Assembly: GCA_033439795.1 (NCBI GenBank)
Contig: JAUTDP010000010.1
Span: 1,798,001-1,862,000 of the forward strand
DNA length: 64,000 nt
Direction of reading: 5' to 3'
Source of the DNA: Sordaria brevicollis
Lineage: Eukaryota; Ascomycota; Sordariomycetes; Sordariales; Sordariaceae
The number at the start of each line of letters is the position of its first letter. The first letter of the stretch is position 1. The translations under genes were made by a program, and so were the position numbers. Shown one piece after another: positions 21,769-35,556 of the stretch. The notes under the pieces were generated by a model. That model saw only the letters and a program-made list of their open reading frames with translations. It did no database searches and was not told the origin of the DNA.

Positions 21769-24700
21769 CCATTTTTGCTTTTCGTTTTTGGACTTGGTGA
21801 TGTCCTCAATATGTGATGTCTTCGAGGCCTTTCGTTTTTGTCATTCGGTTTTTTTACTATTGAACCAAAGCTTGATCATGTTGTCGTTGCAGGTCGAACG
21901 GATAGAAGAGGTTTAAAATCGAGGATGCTGTCGCCAGATAGCCAAGCTTCATCACACTAGATACACTCGACGATATCTCGTTACCACTGCCTGCGTCAGT
22001 TTGGGAGTCGACACCGATGACCAAACCGAACTCGTTAAAATCATTCTGATGGGGCTTTGAGCAATCAACCGTTGTCTTATAGGTCTATACCCCACCGAGT
22101 CGAAAGGCGATGAAAGATGAAGTTTTTCTGCAACCACTAAGACACTTTCACAAAAACACGCAAAAACAAGTTCGGCATCCTACACCTTCCTTTATGGCGA
22201 GAACATGCTTCTCTACATCGACGCTTTCGAGAAACGCAAACGAACCCCAGAAGATCAACTCCTCTGAAAACTTCAGTCATCACGGAGCGGCTCAACCGTA
22301 CAGTCCAACACCCATCCGCCCTCAGAGCGTTTTTGAATCAGAGACTGCATTTCCAAGTGAACCAACGCAGTTCGACACGTTTTCTTGTGTCTTTCATGTT
22401 ATGAACATGCATGTTTCGTCTCGCTGCAAAGAACCATACAGGAAAATATCGTGGCCAGGGCGCTTATGCAATGTCTGTGTCTTCACTAGACATGATTCAT
22501 AGTCATGCACAAAGGACACGAGGTCGCTGGCTGGGTTGATCCATGGAGATGTAAGTGAATTCTGTGCAGTTTCTGTCCTTTTCCTATGTCTGGCACCGTT
22601 GAGCGCTGTTTTCTCTTCTTACACTTCGTCTGTCCGCCTTCTGGGGTTGAGTCTTCAATGACAACTGTATCCTTTAGGCGTCTTCCCTCTTTTGCCCTCC
22701 GCGCTCTTCTCTTGCCTTCTACAAGCTTTTACGCCCGAAAGCAACATCAAGAGGAAGGGAAACAAAAACTGAAAGCGAGCAAGAAAATTATGGACTGTGA
22801 CAAGCGTCGGCCTCAACAATGAGGTGTCGTGCCCGAGTGTCATCGGCCGGAACAAACCCCCGTGCTGAGTGACTGTTCAGAATACACTGCACTGTTCAAC
22901 GAGAGTGTATGTCTGCTCTTGGGTAACGGGAGCAGTAGGTAACATTGACAGTTGCTGGACCACATAACAGGAAGCAGAGGATCGTAGAGGACAGAGGACA
23001 GACACACCCCTGTGTACCGTGGCCATGGTAAACAGGAAGGGCCAAGGAGTCAGTCACCATGTCACGGCGTCTATGTCATGACGGGTTGCACTAGACGCGT
23101 GTGGGTATCCGGTCGTATTATGTTTCGTGGTTCAGTTGCCTGGTATGGGTGTACTACTATCTCCGCTTGGATATGAGCCTCTGATCGTGTTTTGTATCCG
23201 CCTGATAACCCAGTGATTACCTAGCGTTAAACAAATATTGACAGTTGAAGTCCGGGACAATACGCAAAGGAAAAGGAGCAAAAACACCCACCGGCAAAGC
23301 CAGCATGCTCCGCGTTCTGTTGTCCCTTGCAATATTGCCGCCGAACTCTCATGTTGTTGCTCGCACATGGTAACCCAAAATCGTACATGATGATCCAAAA
23401 TCGGTTGTACAACGGAGTCCACGGCGGCCCTTCTTTCCTGCGTCCTACCTACCTATTTCTCTTTAACTCCTTATTGCTGCTGATCCCAACTATCACCATC
23501 ACTGCAATATTCCGACGGATGAGAGCAACTATTCGCGTTGTGCAAATTCCGGTGGCAGCTGAGGAGGTTGATAGAGGTACAACCAAGTGTTTACAGAGTG
23601 ACGTTGTACCGCTACAACTTGGCTTAACCAAAGTGACAACTACACCTCTACTACATGCCTAACTGACCGAACTGAACGGTTAACGAGTTACCAAGCACAG
23701 ACGACCTGCACACAACAACGTCAGACCTAAGAGCACAGAAGAAAGGTTTCCGCACGCACGCAGCTGAAGAGTAACAGGAACACGACAGAGACTGTATAGC
23801 CCACCTAGAGAAAAAAAAAAGATGGGGGACAAGGGGCAACGGACATGAGAAAAAGGTAGGCAGGACACTGACCCCCTCCCCCAATCTACACGTGGCAAAG
23901 GAGTTACAGTAGCACCGCTTCTTCTTGTCCTCCCGTTCATCATTGTCAAATAGGTACTCATTGCATAACGACCAATTTGTGTTTCAGATACATTGTACAA
24001 GTGGTTTGAGTTGAGTAACCTGAGTTGAGACAGCTTGGGAGGCCAGGACCATGGGGCCCTCCAGCTATATACGTAGGGGAGGTGGGAAGTTCCGTGGGTG
24101 ATCCTGGGTGTAGGAAGTAGGCTGGCGCTTAGGGGGAAGCTGATGGGGGGATACGTACGAGAGAGATATAAGGGGGAGAGAGGGGAAAGTGGGTAAGTGT
24201 AATCATGCTTGGTGATGGTCTTGGAGGTGAAGGGAACTCTTGTTGATTGACAGACACTCTTCGTCTTAACGAGCTGACCTTCCTTTTCTACATCGCACTC
24301 CATGCTAAAGACCTCCTCACGGATCCGAAAACGTTCCCGTGGTCTGGAACCTCGCTCATCCCCTCAGTCCATGTACTGACCCCACGAAATGCCATCTACC
24401 AACCAAACACAATCCACGGGCTCAGCACACAACAACAAGATAAGTGCAAAAACCCCATGTGCCACAAACGGTAACACAACGGCTACAATCTATGGCAATG
24501 CAATATGTAGCACGCATGTGGTTTTCGCCCGAGTCTTGATGTTGCAGTGGTGCCTGTTGCGCGGTATGACGCTGTTGTGTCCCGGATGTGTTCCGGTAAC
24601 CTATGTTGTACAACGGACACTGGCCCTGGGGTGCTATGAAACTGCTGGTACTTGAACGAAAGGAGGTTGAGTGTACTTGTATTGGTAAAGAAAATATCGA

Positions 24701-27700
24701 GCGAAATCTTTGCAATTCTGTAGGAAGGAGCGAGGAGAATGTACCCTACCCCTCTCTATGTGCCCTGGGAGGAGACGATGGCGAAAGAGATCGAGAAGGA
24801 CACTCCGACTTTACCGACCTTCACCATGGTCTATTCTCTTGCAACGACTTATCTGAATATTTTTAATCATTGCACAATGCACTAAGGTCTTCATCCTGTA
24901 ATTGGACTCTGGAGGATACATGGAGTTTTGAACATCCCGAAAGTGAGCTGAATCAATTCCATCAACACCTTCAACCAATCGGAAGGAACATCCCGCCCTT
25001 TTCAACTAGAGCTGTACCTTCAGCTACCTACCTATGATTTATACCACCCTGCCACATAAACTAAATCATTCTGTCGCGAAGGCAGATGCGTTCGTCTAGC
25101 ATGGCAATATATAGATGTGAACGAACTGAAGGCTGAAGTCTGGAAATTATGCATCGGTCTTCTTCCAGCTCACCTCTCCCACATACTGCTCTCTTTTCTT
25201 TTCTTTGCTTTTCCTTTCAAGACATACATCTCGATTTCGCCGCTGGATCACGCATCGGCCTTTTTCCGTCCACGAGGGCGAGCGAGTTCGAACACATGCC
25301 GAGATAAAAAGGTCTTACTTTTACCACGCTGCAACGTTGCTGTTGTACCCATTTCCACGTAGCGCTAGCAAAGGGCTAGCTAGTAGTCAATGTCTCTGGA
25401 CCTCGTGAGCAAATCATTTTGTTGAATCAGATAAAACTGCATGATTTGCTTTTATGCCGGTGTGAGATAATAGTTTGAGCGTGTGTCTGTCTTGGGAATT
25501 TCGTGGGTAGGATATGCAGCTGGTTAACCCCTACCCAATGGATTTGAGGTGTCATTAGTTGGACGGCATTGGAATGTCGTTCTTCGTGGTTGACATTGTG
25601 AAATGCTACGAACTCCCAACAACACAAAGAGAAAGAGATGACAGAGAAAGAAAGAATAGATAGTCGTCCAAAATCTCGGGAGTGGTTAGTTTATCGAAGA
25701 ATTTCGATTCTCCTCTTCAACCGCCCCAGCCCCAGCGGCACGCGGCCTGTCGGTACCCGTAGCGCAAGATCGTCGTCCTCGGGTGGGGGAAGAAGCATGG
25801 GCATGGCGCTTGTTAGGGTGAGGGTAGGGTAGGCTGGCCTGGCTAGGTATGTAGTTAGGGTCGAAGTTGGCCCTGAGGCTTAACAAAAGAAAGAATGGAC
25901 TGCTCGCTTTCTCCCCACTCGGGAGTGCCACGCCTGTGTCGCCTGTCTAGCCTGACAAAAGGCGCTCATTCGGATGAGCTCACTAGTCTCGCCGATTCGG
26001 GGACCTATTGTGTCCAAGGACCGCATCAGGCAGGTCCCAAGAAACTCTAGAATTAGGCCTTGTGGGGATGGGCTCGCGTGCCTTTCTTTTTTCTTTAATA
26101 TCTTTGCGAGGAGATCATCACCACGACGATCCTCAGTCAAAAGTGTTCTTTGTTTTGTTGTGGACTTTTGGCGGCAGTGTTTCCACACGTTTTTGATATC
26201 TCTGGATGCTGTATCCGAGTTCCCCGAACTTTCTCTGAAGACTATCGACATCTCCCAAAAGCTGGGGAATGAGCTTCCCCCTTGCCTGGTGGGTTGACTA
26301 CACACCTAGAGTCAGGGCCCCCATGGAATGTCGGGAAGAGACCGTGATATTCCGTACTCCGGTTTGAGACATGGTTCAGAGACCACATGATCGGAGGCAT
26401 AGCGGAAGGCTCGTGGTTGTAGCAACCAACGTTCACCAATTTTGAAGGTAGGGAGGAAACTCGGGGTCTGTTAGCGGAATGCCTAGAAAGAGGCCGAGCA
26501 GTCGCCAACTGGAAAGCCTTCCGACTTCCACAATTGGGCACCAATACTTTTTGTCCCCGTTCATGGCATCTTGGCAGGGCCAGCAAGGTGTCTCTCCGTA
26601 CCCACTACCCACGACATTCATGAGGTCCAGGCCCGTCAGGGATCCCAGGGATAGCTTGCCTTTAGCCAAAGTGTTAGGAACTTGACTTTCCGCGGTTTCC
26701 CATGTCAAAATGTTTCTTTTGGAGGTATTTTCTCCTTTTGACGTGAGTGATTTGCTGTCCTCTTGTTGGCTCTCTCTCTTCAGTGTCTCGGGAATAAAGA
26801 GAAGCGTGACCCACTTGGTAGAAGCAGAATTATAGGCCAGGTCCATTTCTATTAGAAATAGCCTCATGATCCGTCAGAGCAGCAGCCGATAAACCCAGAT
26901 ACGAGAAAAGAAAAGACATTGGAAGACGCAGATCGGGAGAGTGTCAGTATGGGAGATTGACTTGAAGGAGTGTTGGGGGGGGGGGGGGGGGCGTTGACCC
27001 ATTTCCTGGGAGCCGCTAGAGGTACATTCACACAGTACACTAGCAACAATCATCACAGGTTCTTGTCGTGGACTTGTGGCCGGCAAGGTGGGATTTGAGC
27101 GCCCGGGGATGATTCAAGCGAATTCCAATCATGTGAATGCAGCAGGGCAGGAGAGAAGAAGAATAATATGGAATGGGAGAAGGTTAACGGTGTGATGAAC
27201 TGGGATTACGATAATATTCTACATGTTGGGAATAGGGTTTGGATTGAGAGTGAAAGATATCACTCACTGTATCGTGCCTTGTATTCAGTGGTGAAGGATA
27301 CCTGTAAAGACGATAAACGATAGACAGCGGGGAAAATTGGGAGATCTACCAATGTTTGCTAGTGGCAGCAAATTGGAACTTGACCGAGCGAAATTGGCAC
27401 GGGATAATTTCACTCACTGAATGGACTGGATCAAAGCTTCCGGTCTTCCGCCGACGATGGCTCATTCCGAAAGACAAAGTTCAAAGACTGCTGCGAATGT
27501 CTCTTTTGTCATGTGCGGCAACTCCCACAGCTTGAGATTCAATGGTTGGAATAAAGAGGCGCCAAGAAATGGACTTGGAATGTGGTTTCCGTAACGAACG
27601 GAGGATGCCAGAGCCAAGGTTGCTGCGAACAGGAAGCTCTTGCCCGTGGAAAGAAAATCCCCTCGTGGCTTGCCAGCGTTGTCGGAGAGACAAAAACGTG

Positions 27701-28046
27701 GGGTTCTGTGATCTCTGTCTGCAGCGTTGGATCGCTCTTGCCAGACAATGGGAAATGAAATGAGGGGAGTGTGACGGCGTTATAACCGCGACAACTGCGG
27801 AAGGCGGGGATGATGCGAGAGTATGAGTGAGGCAAGGTCCATGACAATGGCAATGAAGCAAACATGGGATGAGAATCCAAAGAGAAGGGACCGACATGAA
27901 CCGAACTCTCGGTGTGGCTTAACACATGTTGATGTTGGCCCGGACTTTATGTAATGGACTATGCATGGGCTGTACATAATGTACATGCACTGCGGCCACT
28001 GCAGACGGTAAGGGGCGCGTTGGTCGGTCCTCAATTGAACCTCAAC
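21769..28046. other. Gene desert, 6.3 kb
   Basis: I see no frame with coding bias, no recognisable domain and no spliced gene on either strand. It holds simple features only: a run of 17 G at 26975-26991 and scattered short pyrimidine tracts. Base composition is ordinary, with CA and TG present, so it is not RIP-mutated. It could carry long non-coding transcripts or regulatory sequence, but nothing in the sequence proves this. Confidence 0.5.
26975..26991 (+). repeat. Run of 17 G
   Basis: An uninterrupted G17 homopolymer in the gene desert, able in principle to form a G-quadruplex and prone to slippage. Confidence 0.9.
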
Positions 28047-28406
28047 CAGCGCTCCCAACAAATCAAATCAAATCAAATTCGGGGTCCGATTTGATTTTGT
28101 GGGTCAAATCTGACTTCGGATTTGATTTGATTTGATTTGATTTATATTTGTTTACAGATATTTGTAAAGGTCTTGGCGCCCTGAAAGGTAAACTTTTTAG
28201 TAAAGAAGACGATTTTTTTTTGAACAAAAAAACATCGTGAACCTCCCGGTGAGGGTTATACTAAGGGAAAATGTCTTGGCAAATCGACAAATCAAATCTG
28301 AACTTCGATTTGATTTGCGCAAATCAAATTTGGACTTCGATTTGATTTGATTTATATTTATATTTGTTTATATTTGCCATATGGATTTGATTTGTTGGGA
28401 GCGCTG
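28047..28406. mobile_element. MITE-like 360-bp element with 23-bp terminal inverted repeats
   Basis: The left end at 28047-28069 and the right end at 28384-28406 are perfect 23-bp inverted copies beginning CAGCGCTCCC. Inside are many CAAATC/GATTTG copies in both orientations, so much of the element can fold on itself, and a central hairpin with T and A runs at about 28210-28233. It has no coding capacity. The 7-bp sequence CCTCAAC occurs just left (28040-28046) and, after three extra bases, right (28410-28416), perhaps an imperfect target-site duplication. The CAG start resembles hAT-type ends. It is not RIP-mutated, as expected for an element too short or too rare to trigger RIP. The class is inferred. 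Confidence 0.75.
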
Positions 28407-31400
28407 AGTCCTCAACGCACGTGGTAGGTATAATCTGCAGCTCAGATACAGTATATCCGTGAGTGAGTTGTCATTGGATGCTCGTCAATTTTCAGAGCCA
28501 CCGAGAACTTTGTATGTGTATCGCAACTCAAACGTTCCAATGAATCAAGACAACCTTTTCAACTGGAGGAGATGCTACTTGTACAAAAAGGACCTAGGGC
28601 TGGGTGTACATAGGGTTGATTCTTTCCACCACTATTCCCTTTTTCACCATGCGGAAATTCCAGTAGAACTGGCGTTAGGGCGGCTTATCCACGGTACCTA
28701 TCAGCAGTTTATCGACCACGGTATTAAAGCTGGTAACTCCCGCGTGTGGCCATCAATGATCTCCTACTGCAACAGGCACCCCGATTTATGTAACTATAAG
28801 CAAATCTGGTGTTTCATTGTCTGAATGGCTGTCACGAGTTTCTTTTCCCACTGCCATGTTGGAGTGTTGGTAATCATCGTGCCGGAAGCATGTCCAATTC
28901 GCGTGCGAAGCTCCTCCTGAAGCAGCACAAGATCACTTTATTCGCCTGTACGAGAGTGACAGCGCGATCTTTACACAGCCGGGAGCGCGTACATGAAAAA
29001 GGTAGGCCTCAATACTCTGCACAGTTCACATGGTGAATCATTCGAGCATGACAGCACCCGATTTCGAAGGGCAGCGTGGGCCGAGAGCTGTGGTTGCCGC
29101 GCTCGTTGTTCGACCTTATCACCATTCGGGTGTGATGATAAGTCCAGTGAGTCTGGGGAGGCCGGTTCGGGTCCACGTGAATACGTGAGGCTTAGGCTTG
29201 CAGGTTCGTTACTGCGTCACGGATTTACTTGGAGGGTTCTGGGCTCATGGCTTCTTTGCCTCCTCCCGTCTTGCCTACAGATATTTGCCCTTCTCGTAGA
29301 GAGGTTGCGAAAGGGAAGCGATATTCTAGGTTGCAAAGGCCCTGTTGCAAATGCGAAAGCACGGCGGCCGCGACCAATAGAATGAGTGGGGAAAATGGGG
29401 TTCCATTACCAGATTGCTTATAAGTTGGAAGCCCATGAAAGAACGAGGTACGGAACTAAAACAACACAGTTGTCCACTTCCTTTCACAATATAAGCGGTC
29501 ACCCGTTCACGGCCTGCCCAGGGCAATGAATGAAAATTCTCCCAACCTCAATGAACGCAGTAACAGAGTACGTACAGGTTTCTCGTGCAATCATGTAAAC
29601 CTTCCGGTATTGCAGGTGCATTGCTGTGCTTGAATACAGTGAAGTGCTGCGAGAAGTTCGTAAGGTAGAGAAAACGCAACTGGCAAACGTCTCTGACTCG
29701 TCCCAAGTCCGGACGAAAGACGAAAAAATCCGACCTGCATTCCATGTACGCAAACCGAACTTTATGCTGATAAGGCACAATCAGTACTACATTGAACAAA
29801 AAGCCATGTTAAAGGGATTGAGAATTCCAACGTCAAGACTGCTACCCCTCTATGGTAGGTACTCGTGCCACGACCGCCCACTTCCCTTAATACACTGTAC
29901 TTTCGTCCGTAGTGTTCTCGCGGGCACGACTCCTTACCTAGTAGTGGTAGAACTTGGTCAAAAAATACATCATCATCGTCGTCATCATCGTTGTTGTCCG
30001 TATTGCTCAAGGTATGTAGCTGAAGGTTGAAGGCAACCTAGCGTAGTCCCTGGGATTTTCCTCTTTTCCTCCTCCAAGCCAATCCAAACCGTTGCCCGTG
30101 GACATTGTGTACTGTAGCGTGCCAAGTGTGCACACGCCCCCAACACCCATGCCATTAAGTGGCACCTCTTTAAGGACGGGAGATCAGTCACATCAATGCC
30201 GCCCTATTGCAACCCCCAAAAGCCATGTGTTTTTTGGTGTGCGCTACCGTGCACATATAGGCTAACCTCGAATTAACATGTATAGGTGAGCCGCAACGTC
30301 GGCGGCTATGTTCTGGTAGCGATGGGCACACTGAGCCACCTTGGGAAGGTGTGCCGTGCTGAAATTTCTTTTGTTTGCGCAGTATGAGCACACAGCCCGA
30401 CTGACAGAGGAGAGGACAGACAGACAGAGACGAGTGATGGTAACGTGAGCGGAAATGAAAGGAAGTCCATTCAGCTTTCGGCCTCGTCCTGTGTGGTCTG
30501 TGTCCAGATCGTTGTCGTGTCGTCTGTCGTGCCCAACTGAATTCCAATTCTGTTTCCCGTTACGGTGCCGGTAGTCGGTGGAGGTGTCACTTTTTTGGAG
30601 CACAGGGCCCCGCAAATTGTTTTGGCGCACTGGTTCCCTCGAGTAATGAACCTCGCTCATATGATGGGGCAACAATACTTTTCTTTGATGGCTTCACCCT
30701 TGCTCCTCGTTTTCATCTCCAGGCCCCGACTCAACAAGGTGTTCACTCCATCGGACTGGATGACGCGATGCCTATGGGCGGGGTTTTTCCAAAGCCTTGT
30801 CCTTTGCGTTTGATATTTTTGGGCAATGGAGAGATTCTCAAGTGGAAGTTGATGTGTTAATAGAGAAAAGGAAGGCAATCCGAGGAGTTGGGGGCACAGA
30901 CGAGAGAGACCAGAAAGATGGCCGCCGCCGCCGCATTCGCATTTTCAAAAGGATCACCAAGTGCTCCGTGTACAGTGTGCGTGCTGGGTGCGGTTGTCAC
31001 TTGCCCGGGTCCTCCAAGAAACCTGACCCGTGGCTCGGCACGTGTATCCAGCTACCGCGGGGCTAACAAGCTGGGGTGGATCAGCGAGCCTTATCGGCAG
31101 TGTTTCGGTCGCATTTTCCCTCAAAATCCCCTCCAAAGGCGATGTGGATGTGAAATGGACCTCCATAGCTCCTGCCATTTCCGGAACGCAGTTAGCGGAT
31201 CTCATTGAAGATACCTGCACGCAACTTGCCAGGCTGTCCCGACATCTTGTGTGTCTGGCCGACCACGGTCGAGTTGGCACCTTTACACCCCGGCCGCAAC
31301 TCGAGCACCCACGGTACCCAAGGACGGACGAGACGGACGAGCCAAGCAGATCACGGCTCGGCAGTGTGCCATACAAGTACAGTAAGTAGGTACCCAGAAC

Positions 31401-33979
31401 GTGAGACGGACCGACACTGGACAAAGTGGTACAATTGGCAAGGACTCATTAATTGACCAACATTGTCGTACACATACAGTTGGGGCTTTTTTAGGGATGC
31501 CGAACAATAACGAAAATGGCCGGTTTCTCACACCGTGATTTCAGTCACAGTCCTTCCCGTTGGTTGCACACAGTAGTGCGATACGCTAGTCAAGTACCTA
31601 GGCCAGGTCCAGGTCAGGGCGCGCAGGAGAAATCGCGGAGATGGCTGTACGGGCGGCTGTACCTAGGTACACTACAGTCCTACCTACACTCTTTCACCAC
31701 GGGGTTGCGGCCACCGCAATGCCAATATAATTAGATACAGAGGAACCGCTCTTGTACTAGCCTCCTCACCGTGTCCTCCTCTTCCAATCTCCTTGTCGGA
31801 ATCGAACACAAGATCCCGTTCGCGTCGTGCGGGGAGCGAGCCGAATCTAGGTGGCCAAGAGATACCCGTACTGTTCATTCGCATTTTTTTTGCCAGAGGA
31901 ATGAGTGCCAAGCTGGCCATGTACATGTTCCTCAGGATGGCAGACATCCAGAGGTGAGGAGAGCGCGCAAAAATGCATTGACGAGGTGCCACGCTGCTGT
32001 CTAGGACTGCAAGGTTCATGGTGCCGAACAGTTGCAAGTGCTGCATACCGGTACGCGAATGTACCGACCCTATGATGAACGTGCTCAGGAAAAGTTTGGT
32101 CCTTTTCTTTTTGAAAAATACGGCCCGTGCACCCCCTCACCAATCTGCCTCGAGTTTCTCACTTTCCATCTCACTTTGAAAATTAATTTGAGGAATTGGA
32201 AGTCCAGTTCAAAATGAGATTTGATGATAAAAAACTGATTCTCAAATGTCGCTGTAAATCAGAACCTTCAGGATACACTTTTGATATCTCAACTTCCGGG
32301 CCACTTACACGGCAAAAAGTGACCCCAGAGTAGAGTACGTGCATCTGATGTCTGGGCGGTAATTTCACAGTTTTTTTTTTCGTTCTTTTCCATCTTTTCC
32401 GTTCATTTCTCTTCCCAAGAAACTCACGTCACTTCAGAGGTACTGCAGGTGCTGGACACGGGCATCGACCATACTTATATCACAGGTGCTTTCCCAGCTG
32501 CTGATGGCCCGCCGTCTTGGTCTTTCAAGGCTCCGCCCCTGCCCGTGTCGGACGCAATGTACCTGCCCTGGTGTTGACACGCAACGATTGCGAAATGGGA
32601 TGCCTCTAGCGGAGAATAGTACATACAGTAGTAAAGACCCTCCATCTCGACACACTGCAAAAAAAGTAAAAACCATTGACCCGAGGTGCCCATGTGTGTG
32701 TGTGTGAGAGCACTGGGCGGCCATGACCATCTCGTGGGCTGGCTGCAACCATGGGGCTCCCAATAGCCAATCCCATGGGCCAACGACAAAGGTCCCTTCC
32801 TTGTCAAGTCAAGTCAAAAAGCCATGCTCCCCCCGGTCCCCCTTCCCCCCCGTCCCACCCCCCTACCACCCATGGCCGGGGATTCATCGAAACGGCCCCT
32901 CTATTGTTTGCACGGCCCCAGCGCAGTTCAGGTTCGTGCTAGCTTTCCCTGGCCCTCTCTGAAAAACGTGCTCTCCCGTCCTGCCCTGGCGCTCGCCCGC
33001 TGTCCGCCTGGCCGCCCACGTCTCTCGTCTCACGGGCTGCACCTTCCTTCAACCTTTGGCTTCCACTTCCACTCCCGTCCGTCCTCTTTCGTTCCATGGC
33101 TTTTTTGGCCTCTTCCACCTTGAATGAACTCAGGTCACTGCCTACCCTACACTACATCTCTCCTTCCCGTCCCCCAAATTATTCCATTCGAGGTTGCCAT
33201 CCCGTTCAGCCCTTGGCCACCGAGACAACCAGGGCACTTTAACATCGATCCTCGTCCAGACCTCTTCCCGCTTCTCCGCCTTCCACCTTCCGCCTTCCGC
33301 CTCCACGCCTTCACGCCTTTCGACCTGTTTCCTACTGCGAACCTCAACGGAAGCGACCTTTCAATTTGTTGCATGGCGCCAATGACTCGACCGCTTTCGA
33401 TCTTACGCCTGCAATAATTCCCACCACTTTCGCTTAGCGTTCGTTCGTCGAGTGTCTGCGCTCTGTGTCCCCTCCCGCGACTCCCCGCAAGAGAAAGAGA
33501 GACAGACAGACGGACAGACAGACACGGAGAGGAAGGAAGAGACAAGGAAAAGAGACAAGAGACGGAGCGTCGCAACCACTCATTGGCCACTCAATCTCGA
33601 CCCCCCTCCTTTCGAGTCCGCCATCCGCCAGCGCGCACGTTTCGACTGCACTTTGCAAGGCCTCGGACTCGATCCCGCCCCAGGCCTCGGCTGTCATTTT
33701 CTCTCATTTCACCTTTTCGCGAGACCCTCACCTAGAGGTACAATTCCACTTGCCCAAGGTACCTGTTGAGGTACATCCTGAGCAGCAGTATCGACTCCTC
33801 CCTTCAGACATAATCACAGTACTCAAGTTGTATATCCTACCAACCAATCTCTATTCGGGGACCTCAGCCCAAGGACCCTGTGCTGTTTTCTTTGCCAGAA
33901 CGAGAGTGGCTTTATTGACCAGGACCCCTTTCGACGTATCCGCCGCCCGAGGCAGAAGAAGAAACGAATTTCCTGCAAG
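28407..33979. other. Gene desert and long upstream region of bHLH gene
   Basis: From 28407 to about 32700 I see no gene. From about 32800 the strand becomes C/T-rich, typical of fungal promoters and leaders, and leads into the bHLH gene. A GACA/CAGA microsatellite lies at about 33500-33530 and a GT tract near 32696-32709. TACCTAGGTA-like palindromes occur around 31596 and 31660-31670. Frames in this stretch lack codon bias. Confidence 0.5.
33500..33530 (+). repeat. GACA microsatellite
   Basis: Imperfect tandem GACA/CAGA units in the leader side of the bHLH gene. Confidence 0.75.
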
Positions 33980-35556
33980 ATGGCTCAGCGATCAGGTTCA
34001 CATAAGGTGCCTCTCGGTCTCGCAAGTATGCTCAATTCACCCGAAGACAATCGAGACTCGGCTTACTATTCCGCAACCGATGCCTCTAGCAAGCGTCAGT
34101 CCCCGTCCGCCTGGGCCGCCCCAAGGCACGCCCATGACACGAGAACCATAAGCTAACCTCTCCCTAGACACGTCGGCAGCATCTGTCTTGACCCCCAATG
34201 GCTCCTCCGGCTTTCAGCCTTCCCCGATCGACAAGACGTCCCCATCACCTACAAATACATCGAACCTACAACCACCTCAGTCACAACTCCCGTCCCTGAA
34301 CAACAACATGAGCGTTGCCTCCATGGTCTCCCCCACAATGCCGGGCAGCGGGAATCATATGCGATTTGAGAGGCCTCAATCATACGAATCAGGACCCAAT
34401 GGCGCCCCAATGACACTCAATGGTGACTTGGAAGCTATGTCTAGAAGAGGAAGCTATGACAGCAGGCATTCTCTTAACCAGGGGTTCAACGACATGAGGC
34501 TCAACAACTCCCCATATGCAAGCCAGAACCAATCGACTACATCCATTCACCAAACTCTACAGCAGCAGCGCAACCCGCGTTCGGATATGAACGGTCCTGC
34601 CAACCACCGCATCTCTAACGGTTACCAGCCAAGCGCTGACCGAAATCCAGATGGACAGGGCAGGATGAGGGTGGCGCCCGCCATTACTGGACCAGCAACG
34701 AGTCAGATTGCTCGGGCCGCCGAGCCTACCAAGGGCCAAGCGTGGGCTTTCCCCGAGGAGGAGATACAGCGCGTTAACTCCTCCAATCAGTCTCATATTG
34801 ACTCGAGGAGGAGCAGCTTTGCCGAGTCGCTGGCGAGCAGCCGCTATACCGTGGACAACACCGGGCTACCATCCGGGCAAAGACGTCTTGATGACAACTA
34901 CCCTCATAGGCTCTCCAGTGTCTCTGCGGATTTCGCGAACCCGACTTTGCAGCACCATCATCATCACAGCCTCCAACATAGAGCAATCAGCGACCTGCAA
35001 AATGATGAGGGTGCCTCACATGCGGGAGCTCAGCCATATAGCAGGACACCCGAGTTGCGTGTTAGCCACAAGCTGGCCGAGCGCAAGCGGCGTACCGAGA
35101 TGAAGGAGCTATTTGAACAACTGAGAGACTTGATGCCCCAGGAACGTGGCTCGAAGGCTTCCAAGTGGGAGATCCTCACAAAAGGTACGTGCTATCATTC
35201 TTTTTATCTGATCTCGTCTTCTATGAAACAAGTCAATTGACTCGGTCACAGCCATTTCGGAACATCAGCGCATGAGTGCCCATATCCAAGCGTTGCTGCA
35301 ATCAGCTCAGAATAAAGACCGCGAGATTGAAAATCTCAAGTACCAACTCAATATGTTGCGGTCACAATCCGGCCCCGTGAACGAATCCTACGGTTTTGGA
35401 GATCGGAGGTCTCAGCAGGAACTACCACCATTAAGGACTACTCTTCAAGGCGCCGCAGGTGGTCCGCCACCAGGACTTGACCCCATGTCCGGAGTGCAAT
35501 ACGATGCACCTCGAGTGAACGGTTTCCGGCCTCCCGAGCCGCCGACCAGGTTCTAG
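33980..35556 (+). CDS. bHLH transcription factor
   Basis: Three exons, 33980-34094, 34168-35184 and 35252-35556, encode 478 residues. Intron 1 (GTCAGT...GCTAAC...CTAG) has a textbook branch site; intron 2 (GTACGT...CACAG) splits the helix-loop-helix. The start M-A-Q-R-S-G at 33980 is in frame after splicing. The first 285 residues are low-complexity (Ser, Pro, Gln, Asn) with a His run. The DNA-binding part H-K-L-A-E-R-K-R-R-T-E-M has the His5-Glu9-Arg13 pattern that predicts binding to CACGTG-type E-boxes. The loop Q-E-R-G-S-K-A-S-K leads into helix 2 (W-E-I-L-T-K-A-I-S-E-H). A short coiled coil (Q-N-K-D-R-E-I-E-N-L-K) allows dimerisation. The target genes are unknown. The very long upstream region suggests complex regulation, which is inference. 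Confidence 0.88.

Noticed and set aside
23680..24303. 207-codon minus-strand frame
   Set aside because: Low-complexity Ser/Leu/Pro composition in AT-normal intergenic DNA, with no splice context or domain.
27542..27763. Short frame with C-x2-C and C-x2-C resembling a zinc finger
   Set aside because: Only 73 codons, no codon bias, no conserved neighbours or introns. Chance spacing of Cys codons is likely.
33465..34151. 228-codon frame overlapping exon 1 of the bHLH gene
   Set aside because: It starts with GTG, crosses the real exon in another frame and shows no codon bias. It is leader sequence.
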